Shown: in pieces, positions 20,630 to 32,600 of the stretch
Layout of the letters: each line of letters begins with the position of its first letter
Position numbering within the stretch: position 1 is the stretch's first letter
NCBI RefSeq assembly: GCF_918797505.1
Contig: NC_092797.1
Coordinates: 52,736,157-52,800,156 of the forward strand
Source: Bemisia tabaci
Taxonomy: Eukaryota; Arthropoda; Insecta; Hemiptera; Aleyrodidae
Length of the DNA stretch: 64,000 nt
Direction: 5' to 3'
The notes under the pieces: model-generated
The model's input: the letters and a program-made list of their open reading frames with translations, nothing else
What the model was told of the DNA's origin: nothing
Database searches by the model: none
Made by a program: the position numbers and the translations under genes

Positions 20630-23600
20630 GTAAGTTTAATGTGAACTTCTTATAAGGAATTATACACATTGTTTCTAAAATTATAAATAGAGAGATTATA
20701 CAAGCAACAAAGAAACTTACAACTCGTAAGTAGCAGTTTATTTAAATTTTTGCGAAGAAAAAAATCAAGGATCATGGAAGAAATGGAAATTACTAGGCAA
20801 AAACGAAGTAATATATATGATCAAAAGGTGGTTTGCTCATGCAAAAAGATTGGCAACATTTTACACTCATCCTTTGAAAAAAAAAAAAAAAAAAAAAAAA
20901 TGCTGAACATTTTAATTGACTTTTCCTCCCGAAAGTTTCCCTGATTTTAGCATCTGAATCATAGTTTTCGATGGAGGGCGCTCTCTAGTGTTCCAAAAGA
21001 AAAGTAGTTAGGGTTTTTCATCCAAATTTTTTGTTGTTGTTAATTTCTAATCAAGAAAATAGCAGCTTGAAAAACAATTACTGTTTTTAACTGATCATAG
21101 GAAAAGAACCTTTCCAAGAGAGGGATGTTCTATTTGTAGGGAAGAAATTTTAGAGGGGCGCACGGTTTGTTGAATTCAGAGAGCTTCCGAAATTTAGTTA
21201 CTGATGGAAGGCGCTCTCTAGTGTTTTGAAGAATAAGTTGCATGGGATTCGGCTAGATTTAATGACAATGTTTTGATCACTTCTTCGGACACTGTACACA
21301 TCAAACCGTTATCAGAAGTTAGGGTTACCATTGTTAAATTTTGGGGGATTTCTGTTTAATCAAAAAGACATTATTTGAGGCTAGAAATCGCCACTAGCGA
21401 GGACGTAGTTGGTTTTATTGAGGAAACAATAACATAGATATGTCTACATAACGAGGCGTCGCGAGAGACTAACTTGCAGTTGCGCGTCAGCGAACTGCAT
21501 TCTCCTGGCTGGAGTCTAAATCCACCCGTTCAGAAGGTGAAACGCTCATTTTTGTGTCGCTAGATGGAAAATGCTGACTTTGCTTTGTATTCCTTTCTTT
21601 GTCTTTCTCATCACCTAAATTCAGGTGTCTCTTTCTGGCCAAGAATTTTCCATCTGGAGGCACAGTTTTTCATAATTAGCGGCAGCACTTCATTTTTGAT
21701 GTGATAAGCACATTTGATTTTACACATTTCAACACCCCCCCTTAAAATTACAATGTTGCTTATCTTACTACAAAATGAACAATATGTGTTATATAATTTG
21801 AGTATAGCTTATGTCTAAAATTAGCAACAAAAATTATTCGATGCGAAAAAAATTTAATCTTTATCATTTTTGAGGAAAACCTCTCTGCATTTCTCATGCT
21901 TCACTTTCCCCAACGCTTTTGTGAGCATATCAGCTGGCATTTCCTGAGTTGGCATGTAATGCAACTCAATCGGCCTAGATCTGACGGCATCCCGAATGAA
22001 ATGGTAACGGATGTCGATATGTTTGGTTCTGTTGTGGAAAACAGGATTTTTTACCAAAGTTAGAGCTGATTGGTTATCATTATACATTGTCACTTTCAAA
22101 ATTTTACGAAATAATTCCTCGTATAGATTTTGCAAGAAAATACCCTCTTTTGTGGCATCACTTATCGCCATGTATTCTGCCTCAGTTGAACTTAATGCCA
22201 CGGTTTTTTGTTTTTTGCTTTCCCAAGAAATGGGATTTTTGCCAAAACAGAATACAAAACCTGTATAGGATTTTCTATCAGCTCTGTCCCCTCCCCAGTC
22301 AGCATCAACATAGCCTATCAGCTCTTCTTCGCCTGCCTCATATTTTAGCTTAAGATCTTTGGTCATTTTTAAATATCTTAGCACTCTCTTTGCGTCTTTC
22401 CAGGCTTCCTCAGTAGGCTCCTTGTTGAACTGACTTAAGTAACTAGCTGAATGGCATACATCCATCCTTGTACTTACTGTCAAATACATCAGACATCCTA
22501 TCAGATTTTGATAAGGCACATCAATACTATTCGCTCTGTTTTCTTGATTTTCTTTTTGGCCTTTTATTTCGAGTGGCGTACCCATCCCTTTGCAATCACT
22601 CATATTAAATTTTTCAAGTACTCTTTGAATATATTGCGACTGATCCATTTCAATTTTGTTCAATTTGGCATCATGCACGAATTTAATGCCTAGACAATAA
22701 CTTATGTCGCCTAAGTCTTTTACGGTGAAATGCTTGTTTAATTCCCTTTTTAAATCTTGCAATGCTACATCATCATCATAAAATACCAAAAAATCATCAA
22801 CGTAAACAGTTAAAATTATAATTACGTCGTTACATACTTTATAATATACGCTTGCTTCTAGCTTAGACCTTTTAAAATCCAACCCTTTAAGTATGTGGTC
22901 TGCTCTATCATTAAAAGCCCTTGCAGCTTGTTTTAACCATAGATTGCCCTTCTTAACTTACAAACTAGTTTCTTTTGACCTTTTACCTCAAAGTTCTCTG
23001 GCTGCTCCATATATATGTCTTCTTCCAACAAGCCATGTAAAAAAGCAGTATCAATATCTAAGTGGTTGATTTTTAAACCCTTTTGGACAGCTATTGCTAA
23101 GAGGAATCTAATAGTTGAATGTCTCACAACCGGTGAAAAAGTCTCATTGTAATCTACACCGTATACTTGGCTGTACCCTTTTGCTACCCATCTCGCTTTG
23201 TAACGACTGATGACTCCATCAGGCCCAAGCTTAGTCTTAAAAATCCACTTGGATTTTACGACATTTTTACCCTTCGGTAATTCAACTAAATCCCAAACCC
23301 GGTTTTTAACAAGAGAATTGTACTCATCGTTCATTGCCAGCAGCCAGTCTTCCTTGTTTGGTGACGTCAGCGCTTCCCGCACTGTCAGTGGGTCATTGCA
23401 TTCAGCTATCATTGAGTAGAGTCCCGGCCCGTCTTCTGGATATCGCATTGCAGGTCTCCGCTCTCGCTCTGGATATCTTCTTTCTCCCTCTTGCACTTCG
23501 ATCACGGTGTCGTTGACTTCAGACTGATTTTCCTCGCCCTCGTCCGGCGCCCACTCACTGCCAGAGGTGTCAAGTACCAGTGTGTCATCGTTGTTGTCTT

Positions 23601-26600
23601 GTTCACTTCCCGAGTTTTCTGCATTTACGCTTTCATCAGCTTCTTCGGGTTTCTCGTCTTCACCGTGAACGTCACCATGTCGTCCAGGAAATTCTTCTTT
23701 AAAAGGTTTTCAGCTGTTTTGTCTTTGTTATATCTGAAAACAACATCACTATGCACGATAACTCGGCGAGTTTCTTCATCCAAAGTCGGTAGCCCATGGG
23801 AGCATAGCCAACAAACATAAATTTTCGGGCTCTGTCATCCAGTTTCTTTAGATGCGTCAGAACTTTCGCGTACGCATCACACCCGAAAATTTGCAGGTTT
23901 TTCAGTTTAGGCACTTTCTTAGTCCACATTTCATATGGAGTTTTGTCAGTGTCATATCTAGGACTCCTGTTTGTGACGTAGGCGGCTACGTACATAGCTT
24001 CGCCCCACATTTCACGGTCAACGTTTGAGTCAATTAGCATTGTGCGCGCTTTTTCAACTAACGTGCGCATTCCGCGTTCAGCACGCCCGTTCAGTTGCGG
24101 CGTGTATGGCGGCGCGTAATCCATCGTTATACCGCGTTTTCGGCACCATTCTTTTAGCACTCCGGAACTGTTTTCACCAGCGTTGTCACATCTGATCTTG
24201 GTTACATGTAGATCACACTCCCTTTCCGCACTGAGCACATATTCTTTTAGCGCGTCGAAAAAGTCAGATTTATTTATTAGTAAGGTTATTTTGAAGTGTC
24301 CCGAATAATCATCTTCAAATAACGCAAAATAATTATAACCGTCCCACGTTGGGGGATCAATTTTACCGGAAATGTCCGCGTGTACAATTTCAAGCAACCG
24401 AGACGCGCGGGTCCTTACGGATTTATGGGGCAACCGCGTTTGCTTCCCTTTTATGCATGATACACAATCGAACTTTTCTTCCGTAGGGATGACCGTTATT
24501 CCCTCACTCATTTTCGACAACCGCTTGATATTTGCCGCGCTGAGATGGCCCAATTTTTTATGCCAGTTATCGGTTATATTTTTATCTGAGAGAAAGGTCG
24601 CCTCTTTCTCAGAAAATTTTCGAACTTTTACCACGTACAAGCCATTTGCATTCCGATAACCACAAAGTACTTCATTTCCGTTTTTCAATATCGAAACTTT
24701 ATTTTTTGAAAAAACCACTTGGCCATCATTTTCGCAAATCGCACTCACTGAAATTAGATTTTTTCTTAATTCCGGCACGTACAGCACTTGGTTTAGAATG
24801 CATTGCTCAAATTCCACTTGTCCGCTTTTCTCCGCTTTAATTGAGGTTCCGGCTTTCGCTACACAAATTTCGGTGTTGTCTTCCTCCCAAATTTTCAGGG
24901 CCGACTCCTGCATCGTGAGGTGCGTCGTGGTGCCTGAGTCCACTATCCATTCTTCTTCATCATCTGTACTCGCGTGTGCCAGGAAGCTCACTTATTCTTG
25001 TTATCATCACCACTTTTATCTTTGGATTTGTAGCACATTTTGTCAGTGTGATTTGACATACGGCAAGTTTGACACCACATTTTGTTTTTCTTTCTGCTCT
25101 TCATTTTTCTTCTTTGGCGCTTTACATTTTCGTGATAAATGACCAACTTTATCGCAGTTCCAGCACTTGAGTTGTTTTGAGTTGGCTTGGAAGGCCACAC
25201 TTGTTTCAGGTTTCTTGCCATTTCTTTCTTCTTCTGTGAACAACCTATGTTTTAGGTCTTCCAGCGTGCGCTCATTTTTAGGAGTAGAATCCCACGCTGA
25301 CTTGAAGTAATTCAGTTTGTCTGGAAGTGTAGACAGGATCTTGCTGATGAGGGCGGAATCATCTATTCCCTTGGGGTCGGTGGCCTTTAGTCTCACAAAA
25401 ATCTCCTCTAGTTTCCCGATATGAGTAGAGATCGGCTTACTTTTATCATATGTCGCACTAAAAAACTCTTCAAGGATTTCACATTTGATTTCTTCCGTTG
25501 GTTTTTGAAAAAGTAACACTAGTTTTTCAAACATTTCAGCAGCCGTTTCACATGTCATAATATGAACCATGAGTGAAGTTTCCAGTGAGATAGAAATTAC
25601 CCTCTGCGCAATCCCATCCTTTTTCTGCCAATCGTACAGCTCCTTTGCCTCTGTGGGTTTCTTCTTTGTGCCGTTTGCAATTTCCCAAGCTCCGTGCGAT
25701 TTTAGATGAATTTTTACTTGAAATTTCCACGCTTCGAAGTTACTTCGATTCTTTAACTTCACTGGAGGTGCTTCTATGCGTACCGACTCCATTTTTGTTA
25801 ACCTTCTATTTTCGACTCTTAACAAAAACGATTTATTTCGCAGTAAACGAAAAAACTTTTACGCACTTTAATTTTCCTCAAAAGACGATTTATTTCGCAG
25901 TAATCGAAAAAACTTTTGCGCACTTTAATTTTCTTCAAAAGACGATTTATTTCGCAGTAAACGAAAAAACTTTTGCGCACTTTAATTTTCTCGAGAAAAA
26001 ATGATTTATTTCGCCGTGAACGAAAAACTTTTACGCACTTTATTTTACTCGGAAAAACAGTTTATTTCGCCGTGAACGAAAAATTATTTACGCACTTTTG
26101 ACTTAAACTTTTAGCGCGACTGCGTCAATCCTTTTTTGAAGATTTCTGTATTTACTTTTAATGTAGAACAGTAAAAGAACGATCGCGAGGAAAACCGAAC
26201 AGCATATACAGGGTCGCATCGTGCACATCAAAGTCGTTCTTGATTTCCACGGCGTTGTCGAACCAGCCCATCTTCGCGCGCGTACACTCACAAAAAACAC
26301 GAACTTTCAAAGCCGAAAAAAGATTGATCGCGTTATCAAAAGCTCGGTTAGTAAGCTCGAGGGTCTGGGCCCATAACCTGTTAAATTTGGGGGATTTCTG
26401 TTTAATCAAAAAGACATTATTTGAGCTAGAAATCGCCACTAGCGAGGACGTAGTTGGTTTTATTGAGGAAACAATAACATAGATATGTCTACATAACGAG
26501 GCGTCGCGAGAGACTAACTTGCAGTTGCGCGTCAGCGAACTGCATTCTCCTGGCTGGAGTCTAAATCCACCCGTTCAGAAGGTGAAACGCTCATTTTTGT

Positions 26601-29600
26601 GTCGCTAGATGGAAAATGCTGACTTTGCTTTGTATTCCTTTCTTTGTCTTTCTCATCACCTAAATTCAGGTGTCTCTTTCTGGCCAAGAATTTTCCATCT
26701 GGAGGCACAGTTTTTCATAATTAGCGGCAGCACTTCATTTTTGATGTGATAAGCACATTTGATTTTACACATTTCAACAACCATAATTTTAAGCGTGCCA
26801 GTAGGGCTCGCTTTTTTAAATCACTCAGATGTGCCGTAGTACAGCATACCAATAAAGCAATGCTATTCAATGGGTGGTCCAAATTTGTTCCTCTTTGGAT
26901 CCGTTTTTTCGTGTTTCAACCGTTATACTGTCCAACCCTCATGATCATTCACCAAAAAACCGAATCGACTTCTCAGGGGAAACCCTTGAGAACAGTTTCC
27001 CATCAAAACCGTATAATTTAAAATGACAGAAACTTCAATTAAGCTTTTCTACGCTCAAACAACTCAAATTTAGAAGCTTAAATCCCACCACAACTTTGTA
27101 GCCAATGAGCGTCTTTGATATAAGTCCTTGTTCGATCAAAAGCGGGAGAACGTGAGGTGGTTCTTAAGTGGCCGCCATTATCCCACTTCAAATTTTTAGA
27201 ATAAAAAAAAAATAATGAGCATTGTACAAGGTGGAAAATTGCTCTGAAGGACCCATTACGGCTACAGAAGCTAAAATCAGAACTTCATTTTGAACGATTG
27301 ATTGATTTAATTCATGAAAATTTTCTTCATTTTCTTTATTCAATGAAGTTAATTTACATTCAACGTTCATGATTAATGTTTTTTTAAATTTAGTAAGAAG
27401 TACCAATTGATACACATAGCAAAGACATGAAAATAGTATGTCTCCAACATTTCAGTTGTTCGGTCAACATTTCAGTTGTTGTTATTTTTGCTTTTCCCTG
27501 ACTCTCAAATGTTCTACTTCACTGACTTTTTCTGACTTTTGAAAAAAATGTTTGAAATGAAATACGTCCACCTTTTCTTCCCTTGAAATATGCTACGTTT
27601 TGCTAACCTTTTAACAAAATTTCCTTGTTCAGAGGTCAGATGATAGATAAAGGCTAATTCAGTAGCAGGTTAAAAGATGACAAGCCTTAAAAATAACCAG
27701 CTGGATAAACAGTTGGAAGAGCATCGATACTTTCTAGTGATTAGTAGATGTGTCAGAAATTCCCTGACTTTTCCTGGTCCTCGCAAATTCCCTGACTTTC
27801 CAAACCACCAGCAACCCTAGAAGTTCTTAATGAAATCATTACAAGACAAATACTTGTTTTATAGTCTGAGGAAGTCTCTTACCGCGCGATTGTCGTCCTA
27901 TCTACTGTTGTTCGAGAGGATGGTAAGATGACTGGGTCTGTCATTAGAGTAGACATTATGGGATCCAAGAATTCGTCTGGAGCTTCGGCAAGAAGAATTT
28001 CATCTGTTTTCTGTTGACTTTCCAGTAGAGCTACTCGCTTTGCGACAGTTTGCAAATCAGCAATTAAGGCACCTCCTCCAATTCGAGCTACCAAAAATGA
28101 AAAACAATGAATATACCAAGTGAAACTGTGATCCTTCAGACTCAAGGTACCAAAAACCTCAATGGATCAATGGAGCTCACCATTTAATTATGTTTTGATA
28201 GTTATAACTTATAAATAATTACAAAATTGAATACATTCAATCTTCTGCAAGAATGATTTTTTGTGCAATTAAATGGTACACATGATTTACTAAAGTTGTT
28301 TGAGACAAAAAAGGGATTTTGACAGCAATGATTCCAATACATCTTTTGACAAAATGATGAAGATATTGTCAAGTTGGACACTCGAAAACATAATTTTATG
28401 GATTTCTTTTTCACCTAGAGGCTGAGGGTTAGAAATCATGAAATAATACAGGATTACGAATTTCTTTTGAAAAAAAAATAGAATTTTTGTGCCAAATCAA
28501 TATTTTTACAATGAAATTCAGATATTATAAGGAAAGTGTCATAGGTATTTCAGTTAAGTTTGCTTTATCGTAAGCTTGAGTTTCATTCCATTACCTCACT
28601 TGACATGAGGCAAAAAAAGAATTATTTTTGCTGAGGTTATAACTTGAATAGAACATAATAGTGCAAAAGATACTCACACAAGACTTGCTCTGCCAGTGAA
28701 AACAACTGAGGACTATAAGAGCGACCATCACGAGACACAGCAGCACAGAAAGAATCGTTCTTCCCCAGATGAACGTAAATTTTGCAGATATTCAGGACAA
28801 GATTCGCTGGATCAAATTTGTACTCTTTCATATCCCTCACCTATGAAGAAACATAATTAGAAACATGAAGACTGATGATTTTAGATGCATCCGAACTACT
28901 GTTTGCTAAAGTCTAGATTGATTGAAATGGTCACTACTTTCAAAAACTCAAAACTTCCTCTCACTTTTGTTTTATTTTTGCTCTGTCTTTTTTACTTAAA
29001 TTTTGCTTTGCACACTTGCAGTTGTCGAGCAGAGACAGAAAAGAGAAACAAAATCTATGATACTCTCTGATAGCATACTGCTGTTAGATAGTAATCATCA
29101 TTTTATTTTTCATCATGAAAGTCATGTGCATGTCACTATAAGGTAAGTTACTTGATGATAAAATCACATTTCAATGGATAACAGGTTTGACTATATGACA
29201 TAATGACATTGTTCAACAATGCAAGCCTTTAACTTGAAAAAAATTGACTTTTTGGGAAGATATTAAGAAAGAAAGAGAGAGGGAAAAAACTGAGGAAATC
29301 GATCGAAAGAATTCATTTTTTTCGCCTCACCTTGAAGTTCTTTTTCTTTGGTCCGACTAAATGAAAAAGGAAATAATTCAACATAGCTGCAACTCGATCT
29401 ACCATAGTAGAATGGACAAATATCATTTGAATTTCTGACGACAAATACTCTAATGTGTGAATGGTTTCTCGGCCAAGAATGCAGTCGAACCTGGCGATCA
29501 TGCCGATATGTTGGAAGTTTGCTTCGTTTTGCTCTCGTTCTCGCTGCGGTAGTGCCTGCCACTCCCCACTCTCCTTCTTGTTTTGGAGCTGCTTCAGCTG

Positions 29601-32600
29601 GGCCATGTTTGACAAAGCCTCATCCAACAAGTAAACAGCATCATTCATCAGCAGGTTAATGAACCGTAGAAACAGAGGCGGATTGACTGCTTCGATATTA
29701 GACTCAGCTTCGATGGCTAGATTGCGGAAGGATTCCCTTTGCTCTGGCAAAGTCCAAAGGTAGTTCATCACGGTGTACATAGGCCGGCGGTAGTTGAATT
29801 TCTGCTCGAATTGAACACTCTGCCCAGTCATTTCAATGCCTACAAACACGTCTAACAATGCTGGGACAATTTCAGCGCGAAATGGATGTTCTTGGAATAA
29901 CTTTTCACGGTAGAAAAAACCTAGGGGATTAGGGTTGATGGCAGGCGCTTCTTCGTCCCTGTTCGGGATCAGATGCTCTAAACATTCTGCTAGCTTAGCT
30001 CGTAGATGAGGATTTCTAACAAAGTTATTTGAACCCATAAAAACTAAGATTAAAGTTAATAATGGCTCTAAGAGTTCTAATCCTTCTTCTTCAAGAGCTC
30101 TAGGGTTCCAGCGGCGAACTAGCATCAAATAACTCCACAGGTTTTCTAATAAGAATTCTGGAATGCACCTGTGGAAACAGAGAAAAGACTTGATAGTAAA
30201 ACATGTTTTGTAGGGAAAGGCCCTTACTATTAAAGGACACAGTGTTGTGTTAATGAAAAAATTAAACACTAAGAAGTGGCCAGAAACTGTATGTAACAAG
30301 GTGGAGTACTGGTGCGCATTAGAGTTCTAAAAATTTATTTTTGACTCTAATTTTAATTTTTGGTATTTCTTGGCTTTGCTTCCCCGCGAAATAGTGTTGT
30401 GTTATTGATCGAAAAACAAGGGGAGGGGGGAAGCAACGTCCACTCAGAGCGGTCTACAGCACTTGCATTTTAACATTTTCTATCCGGTTTTTGCGTGGCT
30501 TCAACTTTGATCCTTCATAATTTTCGAGGCTGCTTGTTTCTACAAAACTTACAGCCACTTGTTAGACATGGAATAAGACAGCCTCTTTAAAAAATTTGTT
30601 GTGACTCGGATAGAAAAATAGTGATCTTTACATTTTCTCTATACATAAAAACTGTAAAAAATGCACAGAATACAGCTTGAAAATTGAACCCTCCGATTTC
30701 TTTCTCCAGAATCTTAAACAAGGCAATTTCAGACATTTTTAAGTGGAAACCGTGTGATATTTTCTTCCGTTCAGAAAATACAGAGGTACAAAAATTCTGA
30801 CTCCTGTGGCTCCTCCAAAATTTAAATACTGGTTAAAAAATTGTGTTGCTGGTTAAAAAACCAGTAACGAATTTTTAGGCTGAACATAGCCCTGTAATAC
30901 TGGTATGAATTTCATTAATATTCAAAAGGAAAAATTTTGGGGGTTCATTCGTAGGGTCATTGACCTTGAATTAACTTTTTAAATTGCAAGAAGAGTAATT
31001 CAATAGAAGTTTCACAAGGACGGTTAGGGTGAAAAACCAGGGCCGAGATAAATAAAGAAAAAATCATGAAAAATGTACTTACGTCAAAGTAACTAATCTA
31101 GAAGAGGATTCACTTTGTCTCAGTTGAGAGATAACTACAGGTCGCATTTTTAAAGGCGCATAGGGCGGGATTTCAGTGTTGACAGCTACTTGAACTAACC
31201 AAACAGCCGTTGCAAGGAAAAACTTGCCAACTAAACTGAGATAGGTTGGCTCTAATAGTACAGCTTTCATTGATAAAAATCTGAGGACAAGTTTGAAACA
31301 CAGTTGTTACGAATATTTAAAAAAACTTGGAAGTTACATTTGATCTGATGTAATTCAACATATTTAGCAAAAAAAAAAAAAACCAAACAAACAAAACGTG
31401 AGGAAAAGTAAAATTTGAAAAAAAGTAAGAGACATCAAAATTCTAGAAGGAAAAATTACATCTTTTTTAGAGGCTAAACTTCTTAATCCAGTACTTAATT
31501 CCGTGGGAAAAGGTAAATTAGTGCTAATAATCCCAAAAATGAAATGTTTGTGCCAGTACTTCAATCAATGTCTTAATAAAATGTTGGCACAAAAACCACC
31601 AAAAATGTCCAATAGAACACTGCACCCTTTAAGGTGATTCGATGGACGCCATATTTTGTGTCAGAACGGCATGCGATATATCGCATCAATTGGTTCCATA
31701 TTTTCAGCTACTCGTCATTTTTCTCCTATTTTGAGATCGCACTTCTGTTGTCAGGAGTCTAAAGCACTCACTTACCAATTTTAACAAAGAAATTCAACAT
31801 AATAAAGGCGTGGTTTTTTCAGAGAGAAAACATCGCATTCGATACTGATATCGAAACTGCACTCGAATGCGATATTTTCTCTCTGAAAAAACCACGCCTT
31901 TATTACGTTGAATTTCTTTGTTAAAATTGGTAAGTGAGTGCTTTAGACTCCTGACAACAAAATTGCGATCTCAAAATAGGAGAAAAATGACGAGTAGCTG
32001 AAAATATGGAACCAATTGATGCGATATATCGCATGCCGTTCTGACACAAAATATGGCGTCCATCGAATCACCTTAAGCTGTTGACAGGTTTAAAGGAACC
32101 TATTGCATGAATCTGGTTACTTACTTTTTCATATCAACTTCCATTTGCTCGTGGACCACTCTCATGACATCATTGTTCGTTCCACCAACTTGCTGCTGAG
32201 CATCTAAGAAGGCAGATTGCATGCGTGCTAGGTCCTGATTGACTCGAATTAATTTATCTAACACTACTCGAAAACTAAGGTCTATCGCTCGGTGAGTCAT
32301 GAAAAAACATTCAGTTATAAATGAAAATGGCTGTTCAGAGATTGGCCTTTCAGTATTCTCCTCCGCTGGGAGTAGGCAAGTTTCGGTGCACAATTTTCTT
32401 AGATGTACGCCTTTCGACTGACTACCCTCATCCGTTGTTATCTGAAACAGACATAATTTAACAATTCAGTAAACGGAACTCTGGGTAAAAATTAGGCAGA
32501 ATAAGAGGGAATATCCATGGATAAATCAATAAAACCAGTCTGCCAATTATAACTTGATAGAGTTATTAATTGATTTTCTTACCATGTATGAATAGTAGGA

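Larger units (their letters stand above)
21332..26779 (-). mobile_element. Ty1/copia LTR retrotransposon, near-complete
   Basis: The element has two LTRs (21332-21734 and 26379-26779), both TGTTAAA at the left end and TTTCAACA at the right end. The target duplication ACCAT is at 21327-21331 and 26780-26784. Coding is on the minus strand in the order gag, protease, integrase, reverse transcriptase, RNase H, which is the copia order. It has a primer site matching an internal piece of initiator-Met tRNA and a G-rich polypurine tract. The LTRs differ only by two single-base length changes, so the insertion is recent. Coding is broken into several frames by single-base shifts (see findings). It sits in the last intron of Ube4A in the sense direction. 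Confidence 0.97.

Noticed and set aside
25820..26100. Possible CRISPR-like array
   Set aside because: The repeats are contiguous ~57-bp tandem copies in a retrotransposon leader of a eukaryote, with no unique spacers.
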